The notes beneath the pieces were generated by a model. It had not been told where the DNA came from. It did not search any database and saw nothing but the letters and a program-made list of their open reading frames with translations. Source: DASUXA01 sp036378155 (GTDB lineage Bacteria > Actinomycetota > Actinomycetes > Mycobacteriales > Micromonosporaceae). From it: a stretch of DNA of 64,000 nt. Shown piece by piece: positions 23,249 through 31,111 of the stretch (position 1 is the stretch's first letter; each line of letters opens with the position of its first letter). The stretch lies in assembly GCA_036378155.1 (NCBI GenBank), contig DASUXA010000104.1:1-64000 (forward strand). The letters run 5' to 3'. The position numbers and the translations under genes are program-made.

Positions 23249-23255
23249 GGACGAC

Positions 23256-24017
23256 GTGCCGTCACGGTTCCCTGTCCTCGCCTCGCGCCGGCTGCCGCTG
23301 CCCGCGATGCGGTTCGGCGCGCTCGTCGTGCTGGTCGCCGCGCTCGCCGCGATCATGCTGACGATGGGACCGAGCCGGCACCAGATGATCGCCGCCGTCG
23401 CCGGGAGCCCGCTCGCACCCGCCGTGGCGGTGCTCGGCGGAGCCGCGCTCGCCGCGGCGCTCGCCCCGCGCACCGCGCTGGCGTTCGTCGGCGGGGCGCT
23501 GTTCGGCGCCGCGCACGGCGGGCTGTACACGGTCGTCGGCGTCACCCTGGGCGCGGCGCTCGCGTTCGGCGTCGGGCGGTACCTCGGTCGGGACTTCGTC
23601 GCCGACGGTCTGCGCGGACGGCTCGCGGCGATCGAGGCGTCGGTGACCCGGCGGGGCATGGTGGCGGTGGTCGTCGCCCGGCTGATTCCGCTGGTCCCGT
23701 TCGGCGTGTCGAACTACGCGTTCGGTACCACCGCGATCCGGTTCCCGACATTCGTCGCGGGCACCCTGCTCGGTGCCGCGCCCGCCACCTTCGCGTACGC
23801 GGCGCTCGGCGCTTCGACCGCGCGCGGGAGTACCACCGGGACCATGATCGCGGGTGCGTCGGTGATCGCGCTCGGGGTCGCGGGCAGCATCGGAACGTTT
23901 CTGGTGTGGCGTCGCCGACCGCAGCGCGTCGCCGTGCCGGAGCTGCGCGCCGATGCTCCGGTCAGCCCGAACGGGCCAGCAACGCCTCCGCTATCGCCAG
24001 GTCGAACGGACGGGTGA
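23256..24017 (+). CDS. VTT/TVP38-TMEM64 family membrane protein
   Basis: A 253-aa polytopic membrane protein (DedA superfamily, COG0398). Characteristic are LAFVGGALFGAAHGGLYTVV, then GVTLGAALAFGVGRYLGRDF and VARLIPLVPFGVSNYAFGTT. The FGxxxGxxYxxxG-like turn and the RxxPLxPFxxxNY motif are typical. Members act in lipid scrambling or envelope homeostasis; the substrate is not known for actinobacteria. The 3' end overlaps the 3' end of ispD by 56 bp in antisense, an unusually deep convergent overlap. It is divergent from gvpO by 113 nt. Confidence 0.88.
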   Translation: MPSRFPVLASRRLPLPAMRFGALVVLVAALAAIMLTMGPSRHQMIAAVAGSPLAPAVAVLGGAALAAALAPRTALAFVGGALFGAAHGGLYTVVGVTLGAALAFGVGRYLGRDFVADGLRGRLAAIEASVTRRGMVAVVVARLIPLVPFGVSNYAFGTTAIRFPTFVAGTLLGAAPATFAYAALGASTARGSTTGTMIAGASVIALGVAGSIGTFLVWRRRPQRVAVPELRADAPVSPNGPATPPLSPGRTDG

Positions 24018-24657
24018 TCTTCAACGCCGCCTCGTCGCCGGCGACGGTCGCGACCGGTACCCCGATCTTCTCGGCGAGCCCCGCGTCGTCGGTCAGGTCG
24101 TCCACGGCCGCCTGGTGCGCCGCGACGAGGACGTCGCGGCGGAAGCCCTGCGGGGTCTGTACCGACCGCAGTACCGCCCGGTCGACGGTGGCGACGACAC
24201 ACCCGTCGTCGCCGACCTGCTTGATCGTGTCGACCACGGGCAGCACCGGTACCACCGCCCGCTCCCCAGCGCGGATCGCGGCGGCGATCCGGTCGACCAG
24301 GGCGGGCGGCGCGAGCGCCCGGGCCGCGTCGTGGACGAGGACGATGTCGAAGGCGCCCGGTACCGCGTCGAGCGCGGCACGCACCGACGCTTGCCGGGTG
24401 GCTCCGCCCGCCACCACGGTCACCGGCGCGACCGGGGCGAGGAGCACGCGGACCGCGTCGACGGCGTCCGGTGGCGCGGCGACCACGAGGCAGCCCACGC
24501 ATTCCGCCGCGGCGAGTCGGCGTACCGCGTGCACGAGCAGCGGTTCGCCGCCGAGGGTACGCAGCGCCTTCGGCCCGCCCGGACCGAGACGTACGCCCAT
24601 TCCCGCCGCAGGAACGAGGACCGCGACGTCACCACGCAGTCGCAGGTGCGCGGTCAC
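23962..24657 (-). CDS. ispD: 2-C-methyl-D-erythritol 4-phosphate cytidylyltransferase
   Basis: Transfers CMP to MEP in the MEP pathway. The 231-aa length fits. The nucleotide-binding start is VLVPAAGMGVRLGPGGPKAL, with LVHDAARALAPPALVDRI and the later VQTPQGFRRDVL and DDAGLAEKIG sequences. The GTG start is 39 nt after carD, and carD-ispD are probably co-transcribed as in other actinobacteria. The usual next gene, ispF, is displaced by the gas vesicle locus. Confidence 0.96.
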   Translation of the reverse strand: MTAHLRLRGDVAVLVPAAGMGVRLGPGGPKALRTLGGEPLLVHAVRRLAAAECVGCLVVAAPPDAVDAVRVLLAPVAPVTVVAGGATRQASVRAALDAVPGAFDIVLVHDAARALAPPALVDRIAAAIRAGERAVVPVLPVVDTIKQVGDDGCVVATVDRAVLRSVQTPQGFRRDVLVAAHQAAVDDLTDDAGLAEKIGVPVATVAGDEAALKITRPFDLAIAEALLARSG

Positions 24658-24696
24658 GTCGCGGTCCTCAGTCGGGTCTGTTCGAAAGTCGAGCCG

Positions 24697-25182
24697 TCAG
24701 GCTTCGGCGAGCACCTTGTCGAGCAGGGTCTCGGCCTCGTCCTTGGTGCTCTTCTCGGCGAGCGCCACCTCGCCGACGAGAATGTCGCGCGCCTTGGCGA
24801 GCATCCGCTTCTCGCCCGCGGACAGGCCGCGCTCGCGCTCACGACGCCAGAGGTCCCGAACGACCTCGGCGACCTTCAACGGGTTACCGGACGCCAACTT
24901 CTCGAGGTTGGCCTTGTAACGCCGCGACCAGTTGGTCGGCTCCTCGGTGTGCGGAGCGCGAAGTACATCGAAGACCTTCGTCAGGCCTTCCTCACCGACC
25001 ACCTCGCGCACACCGACAATCTCGGCATTTTCCGCGGGCACCCGCACCGTCAGGTCACCCTGAGCGACCCTGAGGACGAGGTACTGTTTCTCCTCACCCT
25101 TGACGATCCGGGTCTCGATTGCCTCGATGAGTGCGGCCCCGTGGTGGGGGTAGACAACGGTCTCGCCGACACTAAAAACCAT
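24697..25182 (-). CDS. carD: CarD-family RNA polymerase-binding transcription factor
   Basis: Binds RNA polymerase beta and upstream promoter DNA and stabilises open complexes, mainly at sigma-A promoters such as those of rRNA. The 161-aa protein has the RNAP-interaction domain (MVFSVGETVVYPHHGAALIE, YLVLRVAQGDLTVRVPAENA) and the C-terminal helical domain with the conserved DNA-contacting Trp in DLWRRERERGLSAGEKRML. AAAGGGG is the likely ribosome site. Essential in mycobacteria. First gene of carD-ispD. Confidence 0.97.
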   Translation of the reverse strand: MVFSVGETVVYPHHGAALIEAIETRIVKGEEKQYLVLRVAQGDLTVRVPAENAEIVGVREVVGEEGLTKVFDVLRAPHTEEPTNWSRRYKANLEKLASGNPLKVAEVVRDLWRRERERGLSAGEKRMLAKARDILVGEVALAEKSTKDEAETLLDKVLAEA

Positions 25183-25528
25183 AGGTTCGAAACCCCTTTC
25201 GCTGTGTCTAGGGTAACACGCGACGCAACCATCGGCCCATCCTCCGCGTCAGCATCAGTGCTGCTCAGCCCACGTGTGAGTCGGCTTTCTCCGGCTTGAC
25301 ACGAAGCTGAGAACGTGATTCAGCTACTCTGCGTTATCCATAGGTGACGGGATCGGATGTACGGGGCGGCGCCCACCCCAGCCCCGGACGCCCGCGCGCA
25401 GCCCGTGCGCGGTGCGATGCGCTGATCGTTTCAGCGGGTCGGCGAGGGGTACCCGGGTGCTGGCACTCGCTCTGGCGCTTACGGTCGTAGTGCGAGAGAG
25501 TGGAAGTCAGGCGCTGAGGGAGACAACC
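25183..25528. other. 346-nt divergent intergenic region between carD and membrane redoxin gene
   Basis: Must hold both promoters. On the minus strand TACCCT (25210-25215) is a fair -10 for carD. On the plus strand TTGACA (25296-25301) is a perfect -35, but the best following -10 (TACTCT at 25325-25330) is 23 nt away, too far for a standard promoter. No RNA gene was recognised and no conserved small ORF is supported. Confidence 0.5.
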
Positions 25529-26269
25529 ATGAGCTCGCGAAGCGGAGACAACGACGGCCGGCCGCCGGACGGTGGGGGCCTGCCCGACCTGCCTCCGGAG
25601 TGGGGCTCGTTGGTGATCCCCGACGACCCGCGCGAGCTCGCCGGCGAAGCCAACGAGGTCCGTCGCCAACTGCGCCGCCAGGCGCGCAGAAACCGGTGGC
25701 GGCGCCGGCTGCGGCTGCCGGCACGGACCGTCCGGTCGTACGACGACAACTCCGCGCTCGGCGTTCCCCTCCTGATCATGGCGATCGCCATCATGGCGAC
25801 GCTGACCAGCCTGTTCGCGATCGTATGGCCGGGAGACACGAACCGACCCCTGCTGCACGGCACCACCGTGGTACCGCTGGCGACCGCGCCCGCCGACCTC
25901 CCGGACATCACCCTCGTCGGGAAGTCCAACCAGCCGGTACGACTGCACGAGTCGCTGCCCGCCGTCGTGCTGCTCGTCGACGGATGCGACTGCGGCAAGT
26001 TGGCGGAGGCGACCCGCGAGGCGGTACCGGCCGGAGTCACCGTGTTCGCCGTCGCCCGCAGCGACCCGGCGACCACCCTGCCGCCCGGTACCCGGGTCCG
26101 CAGCGCCGCCGACCCGGAGGGCGCGCTGGCCGCGATGTACCGCCCGAGCAGCACCACGCCGGGCACCGCGACCGCGCTGGTGGTACGCGGCAACGGCAGC
26201 GTCGCCTCGGTGGTCGGCGGAGTGAGCAGGGTGGACGACCTGCGCGCCCAGCTCAAGGAGCTGCGCTGA
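25529..26269 (+). CDS. Membrane-anchored thioredoxin-fold-like protein with CxC motif
   Basis: A 246-aa protein: a charged cytoplasmic N terminus (70-75 residues), one TM helix (GVPLLIMAIAIMATLTSLFA) and an extracytoplasmic domain of about 150 residues. That domain resembles a redoxin fold (ITLVGKSNQPVRLHESLP, AVVLLVDGCDCGKLAE). The C-D-C sits where AhpC/TlpA-type proteins carry their active site, but the spacing is CxC instead of CxxC. Ribosome site GAGGGAGA precedes ATG 25529; an open frame from 25412 has no ribosome site. Function unknown; a role as thiol carrier or as a degenerate redoxin is possible. Confidence 0.75.
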   Translation: MSSRSGDNDGRPPDGGGLPDLPPEWGSLVIPDDPRELAGEANEVRRQLRRQARRNRWRRRLRLPARTVRSYDDNSALGVPLLIMAIAIMATLTSLFAIVWPGDTNRPLLHGTTVVPLATAPADLPDITLVGKSNQPVRLHESLPAVVLLVDGCDCGKLAEATREAVPAGVTVFAVARSDPATTLPPGTRVRSAADPEGALAAMYRPSSTTPGTATALVVRGNGSVASVVGGVSRVDDLRAQLKELR

Positions 26270-26298
26270 CCGAAAGCGGCGCGGTCGCGGCGGTTCCG

Positions 26299-27348
26299 TC
26301 AGCCCTCGCCGAGCAGCGCGGAGTACAGCGTGAGCCCGGGCCCGAACGCGAGCAGCACCACGCGCCTCGGGTCAACGGAGCGACGCAGCCGGTCCAGGAT
26401 CATCAGCACCGTCGGCGACGAGCAGTTGCCGTGGGTGGCAAGTGTGCCGCGCGACGCGGCGAGCGCCGGATCGGGTAGGGCGAGCCGGTCGGCGACCACG
26501 TCCAGGATGCGCGGCCCGCCGGGGTGTACCGCCCAGCCGTCGATCTGGTCGCGGGTCATGCCGTGCCGCGCCAGCAAGGTGTCCACGAGGGGTGCGACGT
26601 GCGCGGACAGCACATCCGGTACCCGGGGCGACAGCCCCATCCGGAAGCCGAGGTCGGTGACGTCCCAGGTCATGTGGCCGGCGGTCGCCACGTCGGTGAC
26701 CGAAGCGACGTCGTGGACCAGATGCTTGTCGGAACCGGGCAGCAGTACCGCCGCCGCGGCGGCGTCGGAGAACAGGGCGTGCGCCACGATCTGTTCGGTG
26801 TCCGCCGCCGAGGGCTGCACGTGCAGGCTGGTCAACTCGGCGCAGAGCAGGACCGCCGGACGACCGCGCGAGCGTACGTAGTCGGTCGCCGCGCCCAACC
26901 CAGGCAGCGCCGCGTAGCAGCCCATGTGCCCGATGAACAGGCGCTGGGTGTCGGCGGGCATGCCGAGATCACGGGCCAGCAGGATGTCGAGGCCCGGCGT
27001 GACGTACCCGGTACAGGAGCACACGACGAACATGCCGACGTCGGCGGCGTCCAGCCCGGCGGCGGCGAGGGCGTCCGCCACCGCCGCCTTGCCCAACGGC
27101 AGCGCCTCGACCAGGTACCGCTCCATCCGGCGTGCGGTCGGCCACCCGGTCACGTCCTCGACCAGCGGGTTCACCGCGCCGTGCCGGGTGTCGACCCCTG
27201 CGTTACGGAAGATCCGCTCCGCGATCGCACGCTGCACGCCCTGGTAGTGCCGGGCGAAGAAGCCGTGCCAGAGGTCGTCCTGCCCGATCGCCGGCGGGTG
27301 GGCGACACCCAGCCCGGCGAGGCTCACCCGGTGGTCGACGCTCACCAT
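26299..27348 (-). CDS. Type III polyketide synthase (chalcone/stilbene synthase family)
   Basis: Homodimeric ketosynthase that condenses an acyl-CoA starter with malonyl-CoA units. The 349-aa chain has the full catalytic triad: C144 in LFIGHMGCYAALPG, H275 in GWAVHPGGPRIL and N308 in THGNCSSPTV. GFGPG-type C-terminal sequence appears as FGPGLTLYSALLG. Its starter and chain length cannot be read from sequence. The ATG overlaps the end of the acyl-CoA-dehydrogenase-like gene by 7 nt, making it the last gene of a three-gene operon. A UbiA prenyltransferase is divergent from the operon, so the product may be prenylated. Confidence 0.92.
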   Translation of the reverse strand: MVSVDHRVSLAGLGVAHPPAIGQDDLWHGFFARHYQGVQRAIAERIFRNAGVDTRHGAVNPLVEDVTGWPTARRMERYLVEALPLGKAAVADALAAAGLDAADVGMFVVCSCTGYVTPGLDILLARDLGMPADTQRLFIGHMGCYAALPGLGAATDYVRSRGRPAVLLCAELTSLHVQPSAADTEQIVAHALFSDAAAAAVLLPGSDKHLVHDVASVTDVATAGHMTWDVTDLGFRMGLSPRVPDVLSAHVAPLVDTLLARHGMTRDQIDGWAVHPGGPRILDVVADRLALPDPALAASRGTLATHGNCSSPTVLMILDRLRRSVDPRRVVLLAFGPGLTLYSALLGEG

Positions 27349-28538
27349 CGCGGTGCGGCTCCGTCCCTGTCCGGGTCGCCGCCGAGCGCGGCGACACCGA
27401 GCCAGTCGGCGCATACGTCGGACGTGGCGGGCTGCAACGATCCGCAGCGGGCGTCGCGGTACAGCCGCTCCAACGGGTGCCCGCGACGCGAGGCGGAGGT
27501 GCCCGCCGCCTCGAGCATCGAGGCGGCGACGTCGGCGGCGGTGGTACCGGCGAGCAGCTTCGCCCGCCACACCCAGCGGCGGGTCTCCTCGTCCGTGGGC
27601 GCCTCGTCCACCCGGCGCGCCGCCTCGTCGACGACCAGCCTCGCCGCCGCGACCGCCGCGTCGGCGCGACCGATCCGCGCCCGTACGTTCGCCAGCCCGC
27701 CCAGGCCGCGCGCGGTGACGTGCTCGACGGCGGCGTCCACGGCGGCGCGCGCCACCCCGACGTACACCGCCGCGTAGCTCGCCACCAGCCAGTGCGGCAT
27801 GAGCTGGGCGAACCACAGGGCGAGACCCTCCACGCCGCCGAGCAGCGTGTCGCGGGGTACCCGGACGTCGAAGTAGACGTCCTGCGACCAGGTGGCGCGC
27901 ATGCCGAGCGAGTCCCAGGTGCGCTCGACCGTGATGCCGTCGGTGTCCGCCGGTACCAGGAATTGCGACACGGTTTCCGGGTCGCCGGCCGATCGAGCGG
28001 CGACCAGGTACCCGTCGGCGTACCCGGCGCCCGACACGAACGCCTTGGCGCCCTTGATCCGGAAGGTGTCGCCGTCCGCGGTGTACTCCGTCGCCAGCTT
28101 CGACAGCCGGGACCCCGCGCCCCGCTCGCTCATCGCGACCGCGTAGAACGCGCCCGCCGCCGCCCGGCGCAGGATCTCGTCGCGGGCGTCGAAGAAGTCG
28201 TCCGGTACCCCGATGACCGAGGCGAATTCGCGCGGGATGCCGGCGAGCGCTCCGGTGACCGACGCGTGCATGTTGAACACGAGGGCCGTCGCGCCGCTGC
28301 CCCGCGCCAGTTCCGCCGCGACCGAGGCGTAGTCGGCGAAGCCCGCCCCGTACCCGCCGAGCGCGGCGGGCACCATCAGCCCGAACAGTCCTGCCTCGCG
28401 CAGGTCGGCGAAGTCCGCGACCGGAAATTCGCCGTCCCGGTCGTAGTCCTCGGCTCGCGCCGCGAACCGCGGCGCGAGCCGACGCGCGTGCGCCAGCGCT
28501 TCGCGGTCGGCGGCGCCGACCCCGGACCCGGGGGTCAC
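27342..28538 (-). CDS. Acyl-CoA-dehydrogenase-like flavoprotein
   Basis: A 398-aa protein of the acyl-CoA dehydrogenase superfamily: GLFGLMVPAALGGYGAGFAD, MSERGAGSRLSKLATEY, FRIKGAKAFVSGAGYADGYL and a C-terminal helical domain. The FAD fold is therefore complete. The position of the usual catalytic glutamate is not obvious; some relatives (DszC-like) are flavin-dependent monooxygenases. In this operon, between a methyltransferase and a type III PKS, it may oxidise or hydroxylate the polyketide. The GTG start overlaps the methyltransferase stop (GTGA). Confidence 0.85.
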   Translation of the reverse strand: MTPGSGVGAADREALAHARRLAPRFAARAEDYDRDGEFPVADFADLREAGLFGLMVPAALGGYGAGFADYASVAAELARGSGATALVFNMHASVTGALAGIPREFASVIGVPDDFFDARDEILRRAAAGAFYAVAMSERGAGSRLSKLATEYTADGDTFRIKGAKAFVSGAGYADGYLVAARSAGDPETVSQFLVPADTDGITVERTWDSLGMRATWSQDVYFDVRVPRDTLLGGVEGLALWFAQLMPHWLVASYAAVYVGVARAAVDAAVEHVTARGLGGLANVRARIGRADAAVAAARLVVDEAARRVDEAPTDEETRRWVWRAKLLAGTTAADVAASMLEAAGTSASRRGHPLERLYRDARCGSLQPATSDVCADWLGVAALGGDPDRDGAAPRW

Positions 28539-29302
28539 CGGGCGACCCCGTCGCTCACGCCTGCGTCGGTCGCGCCCCGCTTGACGCCGATCGCCTGGTA
28601 CAGCACGGCGGTCGTGAACGTCGGCACCATCGGTACCTCCCCACGCCTGGTCACCAGCCATCGGACAAGTCCCGCCACGCCCGGTCGGATACCCCGAAAC
28701 CGCAACCCGACACCGTGACGATCGCACTCGGCGGCCAGCGACGAGGGCGAAACGAACAGGTCCGGGTCGTGGATGCCGGGGGGCGCGCCGCCCGGTACCC
28801 GCTCGGCGACGGTCACCGCGAGCAGCCGGGCGAGCCGGGTGTCGTTGAGCGTGTCGAGCACCAGCAGTCCACCGGGACGAAGCACCCGGCACGCCTCGGC
28901 GACCACGCCGGGCAGGTCGGGGACGTGCTCCAGCAGTTCCCCGGCGCTGACCACGTCGGCGGTACCGTCGGCGAACGGCAGCCGTCCGACGTCCGCGCGT
29001 ACCACGGCGACGCCCCGCGCCCGCGCCTCGCCGAGGGCGGACGCGACCAGGTCGACGCCGATGTGCCGGTACCCCTTGCCGACCAGGTGCGGGGCGAGCA
29101 GTCCGCCGCCGCAGCCGAGGTCGAGCAGCACGGCGCCGGGGCGGTCAGCGGGCGGTACCAGTCGCGCCCGCGCGGCGGCGATCCAGTGCAGCATCGCGAA
29201 CGCGCCGCCCGGTCGCCACCACTCGCCCGCCAGCTCGTCGTACTGCCTCAGGTCGTTGCGTGCCGGCGGTCGCCGGCGACCCCCCGCAACCTGCCCCCGC
29301 AT
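28535..29302 (-). CDS. UbiG-like SAM-dependent methyltransferase
   Basis: A class I methyltransferase of 255 aa with SAM motif I VLLDLGCGGGLLAPHL, post-I VDLVASALGEAR, motif II ADVVSAGELLEHVPDL and motif III VLRPGGLLVLDTLN. It is closest in pattern to UbiG/COQ3 O-methyltransferases acting on polyprenylated phenols. First gene of the operon with the ACAD-like and type III PKS genes and only 45 bp from the divergent UbiA gene, so methylation of a polyketide-derived or prenylated phenol is a reasonable inference. GGGGAA lies just before the ATG. Confidence 0.9.
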   Translation of the reverse strand: MRGQVAGGRRRPPARNDLRQYDELAGEWWRPGGAFAMLHWIAAARARLVPPADRPGAVLLDLGCGGGLLAPHLVGKGYRHIGVDLVASALGEARARGVAVVRADVGRLPFADGTADVVSAGELLEHVPDLPGVVAEACRVLRPGGLLVLDTLNDTRLARLLAVTVAERVPGGAPPGIHDPDLFVSPSSLAAECDRHGVGLRFRGIRPGVAGLVRWLVTRRGEVPMVPTFTTAVLYQAIGVKRGATDAGVSDGVAR

Positions 29303-29347
29303 TCCCCGAGCCTGGCACGAACCCAGCGAACCCGCCAGACTGACCGA

Positions 29348-30172
29348 ATGCGGCGCATTCTGGTCGGGCTGGTACGGGCGTGCCACCCGGAGCCCACGGC
29401 GGCGGTCACCGTCGGCGCTGCGCTGCTCGCGGTGGTCGTCGGGCGCTCGCCGGCAGGCGTGGCAGCGGTCGCCGTCGCCGTGCTCGCCAGCCAACTCGCG
29501 GTCGGCTGGTGCAACGACGCGCTCGACGCGGGGCGGGACGCGCTGACCGGTCGCGCCGACAAGCCGATCCCAGCCGGGCTGGTGTCCCGGCGGACGGTGG
29601 CGGTCGGCGCGGTCGTCGCGGCGCTGGCGACGGTACCGCTGAGCTTCCTGTCCGGGCCGCGTGCCGCGGCGGCGCTGCTGCTCGCGCTGGTCAGCGGGCT
29701 GCTGTACGACTGGCCGCTGAAGTTCACCATGCTGTCGGTGGTGCCGTACCTGGTGTCGTTCGGCGCGCTGGTCGCGTTCGTACCGCTGGGGCTGCCCGGC
29801 GCGCCCGCGCCCCCGGCCTGGCTGGTCGTCGCGGGCGCGCTGCTGGGCGCCGGCGCGCACTTCGCGAACGTGCTGCCCGACCTCGACGACGACGCCCGTA
29901 CCGGGGTGCGCGGCTTGCCGCACCGGCTGGGGCGTACCGGGTCGTGGGTGGCGGCGACGGTACTGCTGGCGTCGGCGACCGGTGCGCTCGCCTTCGGACC
30001 GCCCGGTCCACCGTCCTGGGCAGCTCTGCTGATCGTCGCCGGTACCGTCGTCGCGCTCGGCGTCGCCGGGTACGCCGCGCGTACCGCCGGCTCGCGTGCC
30101 GCGTTCCGCGCCGTTCTCCTGGTCGCCGTCGCCGATGTGACGCTGCTGCTGCTCGCCGGCTCCCGCGTGTAG
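29348..30172 (+). CDS. UbiA-family prenyltransferase
   Basis: An integral membrane aromatic prenyltransferase, 274 aa with about eight hydrophobic segments. Both Asp-rich diphosphate-Mg sites are present: NDALDAGRD (56-64) and LPDLDDDARTGVRGLP (around 175-190). The donor would be a prenyl diphosphate, which the MEP genes ispD and ispF help to supply. The acceptor is unknown; by context it is the product of the divergent type III PKS operon. The ATG lies 6 nt after CAGACT, a near-match to the leaderless pattern. Confidence 0.9.
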   Translation: MRRILVGLVRACHPEPTAAVTVGAALLAVVVGRSPAGVAAVAVAVLASQLAVGWCNDALDAGRDALTGRADKPIPAGLVSRRTVAVGAVVAALATVPLSFLSGPRAAAALLLALVSGLLYDWPLKFTMLSVVPYLVSFGALVAFVPLGLPGAPAPPAWLVVAGALLGAGAHFANVLPDLDDDARTGVRGLPHRLGRTGSWVAATVLLASATGALAFGPPGPPSWAALLIVAGTVVALGVAGYAARTAGSRAAFRAVLLVAVADVTLLLLAGSRV

Positions 30173-30260
30173 CGGCGGTGTACCGCCCACTACGCTGTAC
30201 CGCGGTTCGCGGTGTCGATCTAGGTACACCGCGTGGCGGTGTCGATCGAGGAGGAGCGAC

Positions 30261-31085
30261 GTGACGCGCACGGTCGCGGGTTCGAAGACGGTACGCCGAC
30301 AGGTCGTCCTGGCGGCCGCGGGCCTTACCGCGGTGGCCGCCGCCGGCCTGCTGTCCGGCTGCGGCGCCGGGAAGCTGGCGCAGACCGCGCACATGGCTCC
30401 GGCGGTCCAGGGCGCGAACGCCGACGTGCGCATCGACGACCAGCTCGTTTCGGTGCGCGACGCCGTCGTGGTGTACCCCGGTCCGAAGGGGTACCCGGCC
30501 GGTGGCCAGGCGGCCCTGTCGGTGCGGGTGTTCAACCAGACCAGCAAGCCGGTGACGCTGACCCGGGTCACGGTGTCCACGGACGACCGGCACCCGGTCG
30601 GCGCGGACCGGGTCATCAAGGAGACCGCGGGTCGCCCCGCCGACGTGCCGTCCGCCGCGCCGTCCGCACCGAGCATGAGTCCGTCCGCCGCGACCGCGAC
30701 CGCCGCGCCGACCGGTACCGTCGCCAGCGGTTCCGCCGCGCCCGCCGGTCGCCCGGCAGCGTCGCCGAGCACGGGCGCCCACGCCTCGGCGAAGCCCTCC
30801 CCCAGCGCGGTCGCGCCCACCCAGCCGTCGGCGGCGCCCCAGGAGGAACCGCCGTCGGACCAGCTCAACATCACGATCGGACCGTGGCAGTACGTCGACC
30901 TGACCGCCGACTCGCCGACCCACCTGGTACTGCTCGGCTTGACCAAGCCGCTCACCGGCGGCGACACCGTCCTGCTGCGCTTCGAGTTCGACGGCGGCGC
31001 CACGAACCCGGTCGAGGTACCGGTGGGTCCGCCCGCCGGCCCGATCGAGCACTCGCCGATCGACGGCGTGGTCGACGACAAGTAG
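30261..31085 (+). CDS. LpqE-like secreted lipoprotein with Pro/Ser/Ala linker
   Basis: A 274-aa lipoprotein: signal peptide RRQVVLAAAGLTAVAAAGLL and lipobox LSGC near residue 34. An immunoglobulin-like domain (ADVRIDDQLVSVRDAVVVYP, ALSVRVFNQTSKPVTLTRVT) is split by a Pro/Ser/Ala-rich insertion of about 85 residues and continues as TIGPWQYVDLTADSP, LLRFEFDGGATNPVEVPV. The position just before radA is that of M. tuberculosis lpqE (from memory), and the fold is similar to PCuAC-type copper chaperones, but no Met/His metal motif is evident. GGAGGAG precedes the GTG. Likely first gene of lpqE-radA, although radA also has its own -10. Confidence 0.8.
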   Translation: MTRTVAGSKTVRRQVVLAAAGLTAVAAAGLLSGCGAGKLAQTAHMAPAVQGANADVRIDDQLVSVRDAVVVYPGPKGYPAGGQAALSVRVFNQTSKPVTLTRVTVSTDDRHPVGADRVIKETAGRPADVPSAAPSAPSMSPSAATATAAPTGTVASGSAAPAGRPAASPSTGAHASAKPSPSAVAPTQPSAAPQEEPPSDQLNITIGPWQYVDLTADSPTHLVLLGLTKPLTGGDTVLLRFEFDGGATNPVEVPVGPPAGPIEHSPIDGVVDDK

Positions 31086-31099
31086 TCGTACCGCTCGGC

Positions 31100-31105
31100 T
31101 AGCTT
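31100..31105 (+). promoter_or_regulatory. -10 element of leaderless radA
   Basis: TAGCTT, 6 nt, GTG at 31112; no Shine-Dalgarno is visible. Confidence 0.45.
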
Positions 31106-31111
31106 GCGCCT

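Noticed and set aside
25296..25330. TTGACA with TACTCT as a sigma-A promoter
   Set aside because: The spacer is 23 nt, outside the usual 16-19 nt range.
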